A DNA stretch of 64,000 nucleotides from Aeromicrobium ginsengisoli (lineage in GTDB: Bacteria; Actinomycetota; Actinomycetes; Propionibacteriales; Nocardioidaceae), in the NCBI RefSeq assembly GCF_004134905.2, contig NZ_SDPQ02000003.1, positions 682,001 to 746,000 on the forward strand, written 5' to 3'. Below are positions 9,054-17,596 of the stretch, one piece after another. A model generated the notes under the pieces. It did not search any database, was not told the origin of the DNA, and saw only the letters and a program-made list of their open reading frames with translations. The translations under genes were made by a program, and so were the position numbers. The stretch's first letter is position 1; each line of letters begins with the position of its first letter.

Positions 9054-9404
9054 GTGGACAAGACCCTGAAGGCCTACCGGGCCATGGCGTGGATCGTCGG
9101 GACCCTGATCATTATTCTTTACGTCGCGGTGGCGGTGAAATATCTCGCAACCGACGGCACGGACCTGCAGAGGACCGGCTCCGACGTCACGTCGGTGGTG
9201 GGCCTCGCGCACGGCTGGCTCTACATGGTCTACCTCGTGCTGGTCGCGGTCCTCGCCCGTCGTACGCGCTGGTCGATCCCGTTCACCATCACGACGCTGT
9301 TGGTCGGACTCGTACCGGTCGCGACGTTCTGGGCCGAGCGCCGTGCCACGGCACTCGTGCTCGCGGCGACTCCCAGCTCGACCAGCGCCGCCAGCGGAGT
9401 CTGA
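9054..9404 (+). CDS. DUF3817 integral membrane protein
   Basis: A 116 aa protein with about three membrane helices (about 10-30, 44-64 and 74-96), matching DUF3817, an actinobacterial membrane family often found next to SURF1-like or glycosyl genes. A TAGCCT -10 box (9042-9047), inside the end of the SURF1 gene, lies six bases before the GTG start. It may therefore have its own leaderless transcript besides read-through. Its TGA abuts the stop of the convergent crotonase gene with no gap. Function unknown. Confidence 0.8.
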   Translation: MDKTLKAYRAMAWIVGTLIIILYVAVAVKYLATDGTDLQRTGSDVTSVVGLAHGWLYMVYLVLVAVLARRTRWSIPFTITTLLVGLVPVATFWAERRATALVLAATPSSTSAASGV

Positions 9405-10181
9405 CTACCTGCCGGTGAAGGTCGCCTTGCCGGGGCCGTCGCGGAGGAACGACTCCATCCCGTCCTGCAGGTCCTGCGTGTCGAACAGCTCGGCGGCGAT
9501 CGCCGTGACGTGTGCGTTGGCCTGAGGAACTCCTCCGGCCTCGAAGTGCCGCAGGATGTCCTTGGCGGCGCCGAATGCCCGAGTCGGGCCGACGGCGAGA
9601 TGCGCGACGAACGCCAGCACGGCGTCGTCGAAGCCGTCAACGGGCAACACCCGGTTGACGACGTTCCACCGTTCGAGCGTTGCGGCGTCGTAGAGGTCAC
9701 CGGTGAACACGAGTTCCTTGGCGCGAGCGACTCCGGCCCGGGCGGCGAGGCGCTGGGTGCCGCCCATCGTCGGGGTCAGCCCGATGACGCGCTCGACCAG
9801 TCCGAACTTCGCCTTCTCCGATGCGAGGACGAGGTCACATGCGAGCGCGACCTCGAACGCCCAGGTCAGCGTCAGCGCATGCGCCGCGAACACCGTCGGG
9901 AAGGGCAGCGCGTCGACGCGGTTGGGCAGCTCGAGCATGCGGTCGTACAACTGCTGCGTGTCGGCCTTGGTCTTGCGGGCGTGGAACTGCGACACGTCGA
10001 CCCCGCCGGAGACGATCTTGCCCTCGGCGCGGATCAGGAGCGCCCGGGGCGGCGTCGCCTCGACCTCGTCGAGTGCCCGGTCGAGCTCGTCGTGCAGCTC
10101 GAGCGAGTAGAGATTGACCGGAGGTGCGCTGAAGGTGAGGACGGCGATCCCGTCCTCAGTGCGTTCGACCGTGGCCGGCAT
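9405..10181 (-). CDS. Enoyl-CoA hydratase/isomerase family protein
   Basis: A 258 aa crotonase-fold enzyme. The first oxyanion-hole region is KIVSGGVDVSQF, and the FGLVERVIGLTPTMGGTQRL stretch holds one of the two acidic residues expected at the active site. The second fits the Glu in RAKELVFTGD. Both catalytic acids of a true hydratase therefore seem present, but the substrate is not predictable. The ATG (10181) overlaps the stop of the small membrane gene upstream by one base (TGATG), so the two are likely co-translated. Confidence 0.87.
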   Translation of the reverse strand: MPATVERTEDGIAVLTFSAPPVNLYSLELHDELDRALDEVEATPPRALLIRAEGKIVSGGVDVSQFHARKTKADTQQLYDRMLELPNRVDALPFPTVFAAHALTLTWAFEVALACDLVLASEKAKFGLVERVIGLTPTMGGTQRLAARAGVARAKELVFTGDLYDAATLERWNVVNRVLPVDGFDDAVLAFVAHLAVGPTRAFGAAKDILRHFEAGGVPQANAHVTAIAAELFDTQDLQDGMESFLRDGPGKATFTGR

Positions 10182-10318
10182 CAGCGGGGAGCGGAGTCGT
10201 TCGGGTCGTACGAACCGCCCTTGTCGGCGACCGCGTTGCGGACTGCCACGACGGCGCCGGCGATCAGGGTGAACAGGAAGAATGCGCGGACGGGGTGTCT
10301 CTTCTCCGACTTCGACAT
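10181..10318 (-). CDS. Small single-span membrane protein
   Basis: A 45 aa protein: basic N-terminus (MSKSEKRHPVR), one hydrophobic helix (about 12-27) and a short polar tail ending SYDPNDSAPR. I recognise no family. It is supported by its one-base TGATG overlap with the crotonase gene, a credible hydrophobic segment, and a position in an otherwise empty gap before the divergent cyclophilin gene. Other starts upstream in the same frame give unlikely N-termini. Function unknown. Confidence 0.6.
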   Translation of the reverse strand: MSKSEKRHPVRAFFLFTLIAGAVVAVRNAVADKGGSYDPNDSAPR

Positions 10319-10424
10319 GCGGGTCACGATAGCCCTCACATCGGCGGCGATCCCACCCGCCCGCCGTCCTGTCGGTCTTGGTCTCTCATGAAAAGATGGA
10401 CGCAGCAACCGAAAGGAATTCCCT

Positions 10425-10955
10425 GTGGCCTCGCAGCTCATCGCGACCTTCACGACCAACCACGGCGCCATCGTCGTGGAGCTCTTCCCCAACCACGCTC
10501 CCAAGACCGTCGACAACTTCGTCGGCCTCGCCGAGGGCACCAAGGACTGGATCGACCCGGCCACCGGCCAGATCTCGAACAAGCCGTTCTACGACGGTCT
10601 CGGGTTCCACCGCATCATCCCCAACTTCATGCTCCAGGGCGGCGACCCGCTCGGCACCGGCACCGGCGGCCCCGGCTACGAGTTCGAGGACGAGTTCCAC
10701 CCGGACCTGCAGTTCAACAAGCCCTACCTGCTCGCGATGGCCAACGCGGGTCCCGGCACCAACGGCTCGCAGTTCTTCATCACGCTCGTGCCGACCGACT
10801 GGCTCAACCGCAAGCACACGATCTTCGGTGAGGTCGTGGACGCCGACAGCAAGGCTGTCGTCGACGCGATCGGTGCGGCGCCGACCGACGGTTTCGACCG
10901 TCCGATCGAGCCGGTCGTCATCGAGAAGCTGACGATCGAGCGACGCGAGGCGTGA
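10425..10955 (+). CDS. ppiA: Cyclophilin-type peptidyl-prolyl cis-trans isomerase
   Basis: A 176 aa cytoplasmic cyclophilin, with no signal peptide. Signature segments: FHRIIPNFMLQGGDP (catalytic Arg), GTNGSQFFIT and the KHTIFGEVV loop. It speeds proline isomerisation during protein folding. The GTG start has AAAGGA eight bases upstream. The rhomboid gene begins in the last codons (GTGA overlap), so the pair is translationally coupled. In mycobacteria ppiA also lies in the same origin-proximal neighbourhood as crgA and pknB. Confidence 0.95.
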   Translation: MASQLIATFTTNHGAIVVELFPNHAPKTVDNFVGLAEGTKDWIDPATGQISNKPFYDGLGFHRIIPNFMLQGGDPLGTGTGGPGYEFEDEFHPDLQFNKPYLLAMANAGPGTNGSQFFITLVPTDWLNRKHTIFGEVVDADSKAVVDAIGAAPTDGFDRPIEPVVIEKLTIERREA

Positions 10956-11782
10956 ACCTCCCCGCTTCGGACTATCGCTGCTACCGGCATCCTGACCGCG
11001 AGGCCTACATCTCGTGTCAGCGCTGTGAGCGACTGATCTGCCCGGAGTGCATGAACGACGCGTCGGTGGGGTTCCAGTGCCCGTCGTGCATCGCCGAGGG
11101 AGCCAAGTCCGTACGGGCTCCCCGGACGATCGCCGGCGGCCTGGTCTCCGCCAACGCGGGTTCCGTGACGATGGTGCTGATCGCGATCAACGTCCTGGCG
11201 TTCGTGGTCCAGATCGCGACCGGCGATCGTTCGAGCGGGATCTACCAACACGGCGCCATGCAGGGATATGTGGTTGCCGACGGTGACTACTGGCGACTGT
11301 TGACCGCGGCCTTCCTGCACGCGAGCATCCCGCACATCCTCTTCAACATGATGGCGTTGTACGTCTTCGGTCCCTTCGTCGAACGAGCCCTGGGCACGTG
11401 GCGATACATCGCCGCCTATCTGACGATGGCGGTGTTCTCGTCGGTCTTCGTCTACGTGATCAACAACCCGTTCACGGTGACGGTGGGCGCTTCGGGCGCG
11501 ATCTTCGGTCTCCTGGGCATCGCCCTGGTCGTCCTCCTGCGCGCCAAGCAGGACGTGCGCACCCTGCTGGTGCTGCTGGCGATCAATGCCGTCATCAGCA
11601 CGCAGGGAAACATCAGCTGGGAGGGCCACCTGGGCGGATTCGTCGCCGGGGTCATCCTGGGCCTGGCGTTCGCCTTTGCACCGCGTGACCGCAAGCTGCT
11701 GGTGCAAGCAGCCGTGGCCACCACCATGTGGGTCGGCATCGTCGTCGCCGTCGTCCTGAGGACGCATCAGCTCACCGGTTAG
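10952..11782 (+). CDS. Rhomboid family intramembrane serine protease with N-terminal zinc finger
   Basis: A 276 aa protein. Residues about 9-50 form a B-box-like zinc finger (Cys/His pairs CYRHPDRE, CQRCER, CPECM, CPSC). The rest is a six-helix rhomboid core. Catalytic residues are S181 in VGASGAIFG and H226 in WEGHLGGF, and the HILFNMMALY motif precedes them. It cleaves membrane proteins within the bilayer; substrates are unknown. The GTG overlaps the ppiA stop by four bases. Its own TAG lies in the DnaA-box-like cluster that separates it from crgA. Confidence 0.93.
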   Translation: MNLPASDYRCYRHPDREAYISCQRCERLICPECMNDASVGFQCPSCIAEGAKSVRAPRTIAGGLVSANAGSVTMVLIAINVLAFVVQIATGDRSSGIYQHGAMQGYVVADGDYWRLLTAAFLHASIPHILFNMMALYVFGPFVERALGTWRYIAAYLTMAVFSSVFVYVINNPFTVTVGASGAIFGLLGIALVVLLRAKQDVRTLLVLLAINAVISTQGNISWEGHLGGFVAGVILGLAFAFAPRDRKLLVQAAVATTMWVGIVVAVVLRTHQLTG

Positions 11783-11842
11783 TCCACAGATGTGAATCAC
11801 ACCAGTGTCATTATCAACAGCTGTGCACACAGGTGTGGATAA
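11780..11842. promoter_or_regulatory. Cluster of DnaA-box-like 9-mers between the rhomboid gene and crgA
   Basis: TGTGGATAA at 11834-11842 is a perfect box (reverse of TTATCCACA). TTATCAACA at 11811-11819 has one mismatch. TAGTCCACA at 11780-11788 has one mismatch to the actinobacterial TTGTCCACA form. TGTGAATCA at 11791-11799 is weaker. TGTGCACA lies between them. Four candidates in 63 bases of a convergent intergenic gap is unusual. The related pknB/crgA region lies near oriC in other actinobacteria, but no dnaA or dnaN gene is seen here, so this is not claimed as the origin. Confidence 0.5.
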
Positions 11843-11857
11843 CTACAAGGGTGTAAT

Positions 11858-12103
11858 TCACTCCCACTTCATGGCGAAGCCGAAGGCCGCCACGATGAAG
11901 CCCATGCCGATGACCAGGTTCCAGCTGTTGAGGTCGTCGTACCACTGCAGCCAGGACGGGTAGTCGATCGTCTGGTTGCTCAACGTGTAGAAGACGACGA
12001 TCCAGACGAGCCCGATGAGCGCCGACGTGACCATCGCGGGACCTGCCCAGCGGTTGCCGATCTTCTGGGCTTTCGGTGCCTTGGGGGCCTTGTCTTTCGC
12101 CAC
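11858..12103 (-). CDS. crgA: Cell division protein CrgA
   Basis: An 81 aa protein with two membrane helices (about 24-45 and 61-79) joined by the NQTIDYPSWLQWYDDLNSWN loop region, the CrgA pattern. CrgA is an actinobacterial divisome protein that recruits or restrains FtsZ- and PBP-dependent septation. The GTG at 12103 has GGAG five bases upstream and gives the usual basic VAKDKAPKAPK N-terminus; the longer reading to 12256 does not fit the family. It lies next to the DUF881 and pknB genes, as in relatives. Confidence 0.93.
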   Translation of the reverse strand: MAKDKAPKAPKAQKIGNRWAGPAMVTSALIGLVWIVVFYTLSNQTIDYPSWLQWYDDLNSWNLVIGMGFIVAAFGFAMKWE

Positions 12104-12188
12104 GACGTCTCCGGATGGTTGCTGCGGCGGGGCCGCATCGGTAGGTGCTCTCGGATAGCCTAGGCCATCGAGTGAAGAGGGGTTCGGC

Positions 12189-12926
12189 ATGGCGAAGGTG
12201 GGGGCCCACGCGCGCCAGCGTTGGCCTGTGGCCGTGCTGGCGATCTTCGCGATCACGGGCTATCTCTTCGTCGCAGCGTCGGTCAGTGCCGATGGTGGAG
12301 ACCTCCGTCCGGCCGGCGGTGACCCGGCCTCTCTGGCTCAGGAACGCGCCAAGCGGATCGACGAGCGCCGCTCCGATGCCCGCCACCTGCGCGCCGACAT
12401 CGAGGACCTCTCGGCCAGCGTCTCCAGTGCCACCGTCAAGAAGCTCAGGGCGCGCGCCAAGGCGCTCGAGGAGCCGACGGGGCTGACCGCGCTGGAGGGT
12501 CCCGGCATCCGGGTGACCCTCAACGACGCGCCGCCGGGGCTCAAACCGCCGGACGGCACTGACCCCAAGGTGCTGTTGGTCCACCAGCAGGACATCCAGG
12601 CCTACGTCAACGCGTTGTGGGCCGGTGGCGCCGAGGCCGTCACGCTCCAGGGCCAGCGGCTGATCTCGACCACCGGCATCAAGTGCGTCGGCGCGACCGT
12701 CGTCCTGGACGGCGTGCCCTACTTCCCGCCCTACGTCATCGAGGCGATCGGTGACGTGGGCACGATGAACACTGCGATCGACACGTCGGCTGCCACGATC
12801 TCGTTCGCCCAGTACGCCGCCGACCCGCGCTATCAGCTCGGCCTCGACATCGAGGACGTCGACAACGTGAAGGCCCCGGCCTACGCGGGGACCGTCAGCC
12901 TCAGCTACGCCAAGGCCACGAACTAG
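12189..12926 (+). CDS. DUF881 family protein
   Basis: A 245 aa protein with one N-terminal membrane helix (about 12-31), a coiled-coil-like basic stretch (about 48-90) and a C-terminal DUF881 domain (LEGPGIRVTLND, HQQDIQAYVNALWAGGAEAV, CVGATVVLDG). The family is conserved beside division and sporulation genes in actinobacteria and clostridia; its function is not established. AGAGG precedes the ATG by eight bases. It is convergent with pknB, and the two stops share one CTAG (12923-12926). The trpG-like gene that follows it in mycobacteria is absent. Confidence 0.88.
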   Translation: MAKVGAHARQRWPVAVLAIFAITGYLFVAASVSADGGDLRPAGGDPASLAQERAKRIDERRSDARHLRADIEDLSASVSSATVKKLRARAKALEEPTGLTALEGPGIRVTLNDAPPGLKPPDGTDPKVLLVHQQDIQAYVNALWAGGAEAVTLQGQRLISTTGIKCVGATVVLDGVPYFPPYVIEAIGDVGTMNTAIDTSAATISFAQYAADPRYQLGLDIEDVDNVKAPAYAGTVSLSYAKATN

Positions 12927-14710
12927 CCGTCGGTGCCGTCGGCCTCGGTGCCGATCACGCCGGCTCCGTCGGCGGCGCCGTCGGTGCCGGTCGGGTCGGT
13001 GTCCTGACCAGGGTTGGCCGAGACCGTCAGCACGATGGTCGTGCCCGGAGGCACCTTGGAGTCGGGTCCGGGGTTCTGTGCGGTCACCTGGCCGTCCGGC
13101 GCCTGCGCGGCCGGGTCGTCCTTGGTGGTGACCTTGAGCCCGAGGTCCTCCAACGCCTTGGTCGCGGCGTCGATGTCCTGGCCGACCACGTTGGGGATCG
13201 TGACCTCGCCCTTGGAGACGAACAAGGTGACCTCGGAGCCGACGTCGACGGGGGCGTTGACCAGCGGCGTGCTGTTGATGACGACGCCGCGGTCGGCCGT
13301 GTTGTCGACCCACTCGCGCTTGACCTTGAACTTGCCCTCGCCGTTCTCGAGCTGCTCCTTGGCGACCTTGAACTGCAGCTGCCGCACGTCGGGCATCGCG
13401 ACCTGCTTGGGTCCCTCACTCACGACGAGGGTGACGGTGCTGCCCTCGTCGATGCTCTCGCCCGCAGGCGGATCTGTCTCGATGACGAGTCCCTTGTCGA
13501 CCTCGCTGCTGGCCTGCGACTCGGTCTTGGTGCTGACGATGAACTTCTTGTTCTCGAGCGCTCGGGTCGCGGTGTCGACGTCCTTGCCGGCGACATCTGG
13601 GACCGTCACCTGGATCGGCGCAGCGGGCGAGTCGGTGGCCTTCCAGATCGCGAACGCGATGCCGGCCAGCAGCAACACGGCGATCGCGCCGATGATCCAC
13701 CACTTGGCCCTGCTCTCGGGCTCGTCGTCGTCGGGATCGGGCTCGGCGCGGCGGGCGCCACCGGCGACCGGCAGGACCGGCGCGGCCGGCGCCACGGCGG
13801 TGGCTCCGCTGACAACGGCAGTGGCGGCGGTCGGCGCCTCGACGGCCTGGCCGGCGAGCACACGCTCGATGTCCTTGCGCATGTCGGCGGCACTTTGATA
13901 GCGGTCCTCGACGCGCTTGGCGAGCGACTTGGCGACGATGTTGTCGATCGCGGCGCTGACGTCGGGATTGAGCTGCGACGGCGGCCGGGCCTCCTCGCGT
14001 ACGTGCTGGTAGGCCACCGACACCGGGCTGTCGCCCACGAACGGGGGGCGGCCGGTGAGCAGCTCGTAGAGCAGGCAACCGGTGGAGTAGATGTCGCTGC
14101 GGGCGTCGACGGTCTCGCCGCGCGCCTGCTCGGGCGACAGGTACTGAGCCGTGCCGATGACGGCCGCGGTCTGCGTCATGGCCGACGAGGTGTCGGCGAT
14201 CGCGCGGGCGATGCCGAAGTCCATGACCTTGACCTGCCCGGACGGCGTCAGCATGACGTTGGCGGGCTTGATGTCGCGGTGGATGATGCCGGAGCGGTGG
14301 CTGTAGTCGAGGGCGCTCAGCACGTCGGCGGTGATCGAGAGGGCGCGCTCGGGCAGGATCTTGCGGCCGTTCTCGGCGCCGCGCAGGATGTCGCGGAGGG
14401 TCTGGCCCTCGACGTACTCCATGACGATGTAGGGCACGTGGCTGCCGTGCTTGTCGATCGACTCGCCGGTGTCGTACACCGCGACGATCGACGGGTGGTT
14501 GAGGGCGGCCGATGACTGGGCCTCGCGCCGGAAGCGCGCCTGGAACGTGTCGTCAGCGGCGAGGTCGCCGCGGAGCTGCTTGACCGCGACGGTACGGCCG
14601 AGGCGCAGGTCGCGGCCGACGCGTACATCGGCCATGCCCCCGCGTCCGAGCAGACCGCCGAGCTCGTAGCGGTCGCCCAGGCGTATGGTCTCGTCGCCGG
14701 ATTCGGTCAT
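12923..14710 (-). CDS. pknB: PASTA-domain serine/threonine protein kinase (PknB type)
   Basis: A 595 aa membrane kinase. The kinase domain (about 10-275) has the glycine loop GRGGMADV, HRDIKPANV, the DFGIA motif and an activation loop rich in Ser/Thr (SSAMTQTAAVIGTAQYLSPE). An Ala/Pro-rich juxtamembrane region and a membrane helix (about 338-360) lead to three extracellular PASTA repeats that bind muropeptides; mycobacterial PknB has four. The Asp/Gly/Thr-rich tail is unstructured. It phosphorylates wall and division proteins, including FHA proteins. The ATG at 14710 has GGGAG upstream. It is the last gene of the fhaA-fhaB-pstP-rodA-pbpA-pknB run. No pknA partner is present. Confidence 0.95.
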   Translation of the reverse strand: MTESGDETIRLGDRYELGGLLGRGGMADVRVGRDLRLGRTVAVKQLRGDLAADDTFQARFRREAQSSAALNHPSIVAVYDTGESIDKHGSHVPYIVMEYVEGQTLRDILRGAENGRKILPERALSITADVLSALDYSHRSGIIHRDIKPANVMLTPSGQVKVMDFGIARAIADTSSAMTQTAAVIGTAQYLSPEQARGETVDARSDIYSTGCLLYELLTGRPPFVGDSPVSVAYQHVREEARPPSQLNPDVSAAIDNIVAKSLAKRVEDRYQSAADMRKDIERVLAGQAVEAPTAATAVVSGATAVAPAAPVLPVAGGARRAEPDPDDDEPESRAKWWIIGAIAVLLLAGIAFAIWKATDSPAAPIQVTVPDVAGKDVDTATRALENKKFIVSTKTESQASSEVDKGLVIETDPPAGESIDEGSTVTLVVSEGPKQVAMPDVRQLQFKVAKEQLENGEGKFKVKREWVDNTADRGVVINSTPLVNAPVDVGSEVTLFVSKGEVTIPNVVGQDIDAATKALEDLGLKVTTKDDPAAQAPDGQVTAQNPGPDSKVPPGTTIVLTVSANPGQDTDPTGTDGAADGAGVIGTEADGTDG

Positions 14711-14753
14711 GGTGTCAGTCTCCCAGACGGTCGTTTCACGCAATTCGTAGATG

Positions 14754-16226
14754 TCATTTTCCGAGCACCGCTTCCATGACGGACTTCGCGATGGGTCCGG
14801 CCAGCCGGCCTCCGGCGATCTCGTCGCGGGCGGTGTCGCTGGACTCGACAAGCACCGCGACGGCGACCTTGGGGTTGTCGCCGCCGGCGAACGACACGAA
14901 CCACGCGTAGGGCGGCCGGTCGGGCGTCGACTGTGCGGTGCCGGTCTTGGCGCCGACGTCTTCCCCGGGGATCTGCGCCGAGGTCGCCGTGCCCCTGGTG
15001 ACCGTGCTGACCATCATCTCGCGCAGCTTGGCGGCGTTGGAGCCGCTCATCGCCTGGCTGAAGCGTTCGGGCTTGGCCTGCTCGAGCACGCGCAGGTTGG
15101 GCGAGCGGACGGTCTTGACGACGTAGGGCTTCATGACGTCACCACCGTTGGCGATGCCGGCGGCGACCATGGCCATCTGCAACGGCGTCGCGGCAACCTC
15201 GTACTGGCCGATGCCGGACTGCGCGAGCTGGGGCGCCTCGAGCTTGCTGTCGCCGACCGTGAACCGGCTGGCGTTGGAGGCCAGGCCTTCGATCGGGTCG
15301 GTGCCGAATCCGAACTTGGCGGCCTGCTCGGCGAGCTTCTCCTGGCCGATCTTGCCGGCGAGAGCGCCGAATGCGACGTTGCACGACACGTTGAGCGCCT
15401 GCTCGAACGTGATGCGGTCGCCGCCGCAGTTGCCGCCGTTCTCGTTGGGCAGCGAGTACTGGATGCCCGGGAACGTCAGCCGCGAGCCGGCCTTGATCTC
15501 ATCGTCGATGTTGTCGACGACGCCGTCCTGGAGTGCTGCGGCGGCGGTGACGAGCTTGAACGTCGAGCCGGGCGGCAGCGCCTGCTGCGTCGTCCGGTTG
15601 ATCATCGGCTGGTCCTCGTCCTTGGTCAGCGAGTTCCACGACTTCTGCACGGCAGTGAAGTCGTGGCTGGCGAGCCGGTTGGGGTCGTAGGACGGCTGGT
15701 TGACCATCGCGAGCACGGCGCCGGTCTGCGGGTCGAGCGCGACGACGGCGCCCTTGGTGTTCTTGCCGAGCCGCTCGAGGCCCTCGGCCGCCGCCTTCTG
15801 CGCGAGCGGGTCGATCGTCAGCTCGACGCTGCCACCCTTGGGCTGCTTGTTGGAGACCAGGTCGACGACCCGGTTGACGAACAGCCGGTTGTCGCTGCCG
15901 GAGAGGACGTCGTTCTCGGACTGCTCGAGGCCGCCGCGCCCGAAGACGTACGAGAAGTAGCCCGTGATCGGCGCGTAGAGGCCCCCGTCGGGGTAGCGGC
16001 GCTGGTACTTGTACTCGTCCTTGGTCTTGACGCTCTCGGCGACCGGCTTGCCGTCGACGAGAATCGCACCGCGGGCGCGGGAGAACTCCTCGTTGATGAC
16101 GCGCTTGTTGCCGTTCTTGGCGTTGAGGCTGTCGGCCTCGACGAACTGCACGTAGTTGATGTTGAGCAGCAGGGCCGCGAACAGCACGAGGCACGCGATG
16201 GCGATGTTGCGGATCGGGCGGTTCAC
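14754..16226 (-). CDS. pbpA: Penicillin-binding protein PbpA (class B transpeptidase)
   Basis: A 490 aa membrane-anchored D,D-transpeptidase. N-terminal helix (about 7-25), a dimerisation/pedestal region (about 30-150), then the transpeptidase domain with STFK (Ser near 221), SCN in NVSCNVAFG and KTGTA near the end. It cross-links peptidoglycan with RodA as the glycosyltransferase partner. The GTG overlaps the rodA stop by four bases (GTGA), which supports the start and a tight pair. Covered by the same minus-strand transcript as pknB, 43 bases downstream. Confidence 0.95.
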   Translation of the reverse strand: MNRPIRNIAIACLVLFAALLLNINYVQFVEADSLNAKNGNKRVINEEFSRARGAILVDGKPVAESVKTKDEYKYQRRYPDGGLYAPITGYFSYVFGRGGLEQSENDVLSGSDNRLFVNRVVDLVSNKQPKGGSVELTIDPLAQKAAAEGLERLGKNTKGAVVALDPQTGAVLAMVNQPSYDPNRLASHDFTAVQKSWNSLTKDEDQPMINRTTQQALPPGSTFKLVTAAAALQDGVVDNIDDEIKAGSRLTFPGIQYSLPNENGGNCGGDRITFEQALNVSCNVAFGALAGKIGQEKLAEQAAKFGFGTDPIEGLASNASRFTVGDSKLEAPQLAQSGIGQYEVAATPLQMAMVAAGIANGGDVMKPYVVKTVRSPNLRVLEQAKPERFSQAMSGSNAAKLREMMVSTVTRGTATSAQIPGEDVGAKTGTAQSTPDRPPYAWFVSFAGGDNPKVAVAVLVESSDTARDEIAGGRLAGPIAKSVMEAVLGK

Positions 16227-17596
16227 GACAGCTTCACCACCTGGGTCTCCTCGTCACTCGCGAACGTGGAGATCTCGGGGGCGGGTCGACGGGTCTGGTC
16301 GCTGATGCGCAGCAGGAGGCCGATGATGGCCCAGTTCATGACGACGGACGAACCGCCCTGCGCCATGAACGGCGTCGTGAGGCCGGTCAGCGGGATGAGC
16401 CGGGTGACGCCGCCGACGACGACGAAGACCTGCAGCGCGAACGAGAACGCGAGGCCCGCGGCCAGCAGCTTGCCGAACGCGTCGCGGCAGGTCAGCGAGA
16501 TGCGAAGACCGCGCTCGACGATGAGGCCGTAGATCACGATGATCGCCATGAGCCCCGTCAGGCCGAGCTCCTCGCCCATCGAGGCGGCGATGAAGTCCGA
16601 GAACGAGTAGGGCGTCAGCTGTGGGCTGCCCTGCCCCCACCCTTGTCCGAGGATGCCGCCGTGCGCCAGGCCGAACAGCCCGTTGATGATCTGTCCGTTG
16701 CGGTCGGGGTCGCCGAACGGGTCGAGCCAGGCGTCGAAGCGTACGCGAACGTGCCCGAACCCGAGGTAGCCGAAATAGGCGCCGGCCCCGAACAGCACCG
16801 CGCCGACGACGAGCCAGCCCGGGCGCTCCGTGGCGACGTAGAGCATCACGACGAACAGGCCGAAGAACAGGAGCGACGAGCCGAGGTCGCGCTGCAGCAC
16901 GAGGATGCCGACGCTGATCAGCCAGCCGGCGAGGATCGGGCCGAGGTCGCGGCCGCGCGGCAGGTCGATGCCCATGATGCGGCGGCCGGCGAGAGCCAGG
17001 GCGTCACGCTTGACGACGAGGTAGCCCGCGAAGAAGATCGCGAGGCACACCTTGGCCGCCTCGCCGGGCTGGAAGCTGAACGGTCCGAAGTTGACCCAGA
17101 TGCGGGCGCCGTTGATCGTACGTCCGAAGTGCGGCAGCAGCGGGAGGATCAGCAGGCCGATCGCGGCGAGACCGAACGTGTAGGTGAGGGTCTGCAGGCG
17201 GCGGTGGTCGCGCACGAGCATGAGAATGCCGGCGAACGCGGCGATGCCGACCGCGGTCCACACGAGCTGGGAGTTGGCGAATGCGGCGCGCTCGGGGTCG
17301 ATCTGCCGGCGACCGAGGTCGAGGCGATAGATCATCGCGAGGCCCAGGCCGTTGAGCGCGATGACCAGCGGCAGCAGCACGGGGTCGGCGTAGGGCGCGA
17401 CCTTGCGGACGATCAGGTGCGTCGCGATCGCCACGACGATGAGGGCGCCGCCGAGCTTGTAGGTGTCGGCCGGGATCGTGCCCTCGACACCGAGACCCAC
17501 CGACGCGTAGGCCGCGATGCCGATGAACACCGCGAGCACGGTCAGGAAGAACTCGGCTCCCCGCCGCTTGCGAGGAACCCAGGCGGCTGTGGTCAT
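16223..17596 (-). CDS. rodA: RodA/FtsW/SpoVE family peptidoglycan glycosyltransferase
   Basis: A 457 aa polytopic (about 10-12 helices) SEDS protein. Diagnostic segments: RTINGARIWVNFGPFSFQPGE (catalytic Asp/Glu-bearing loop region follows), LQRDLGSSLLFFG, GGILGQGWGQG and FSDFIAASMGEELG. It polymerises lipid II for wall elongation together with PbpA. The ATG at 17596 overlaps the pstP stop as ATGA. An ATG nine bases earlier (17605) is possible but has no better signal. The N-terminus carries basic residues (VPRKRRG), as usual in this cluster. Confidence 0.95.
   Translation of the reverse strand: MTTAAWVPRKRRGAEFFLTVLAVFIGIAAYASVGLGVEGTIPADTYKLGGALIVVAIATHLIVRKVAPYADPVLLPLVIALNGLGLAMIYRLDLGRRQIDPERAAFANSQLVWTAVGIAAFAGILMLVRDHRRLQTLTYTFGLAAIGLLILPLLPHFGRTINGARIWVNFGPFSFQPGEAAKVCLAIFFAGYLVVKRDALALAGRRIMGIDLPRGRDLGPILAGWLISVGILVLQRDLGSSLLFFGLFVVMLYVATERPGWLVVGAVLFGAGAYFGYLGFGHVRVRFDAWLDPFGDPDRNGQIINGLFGLAHGGILGQGWGQGSPQLTPYSFSDFIAASMGEELGLTGLMAIIVIYGLIVERGLRISLTCRDAFGKLLAAGLAFSFALQVFVVVGGVTRLIPLTGLTTPFMAQGGSSVVMNWAIIGLLLRISDQTRRPAPEISTFASDEETQVVKLS

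Noticed and set aside
11780..11857. oriC
   Set aside because: DnaA-box-like sites are present, but there is no dnaA, dnaN or long AT-rich unwinding region, and the gap is only about 75 bases.
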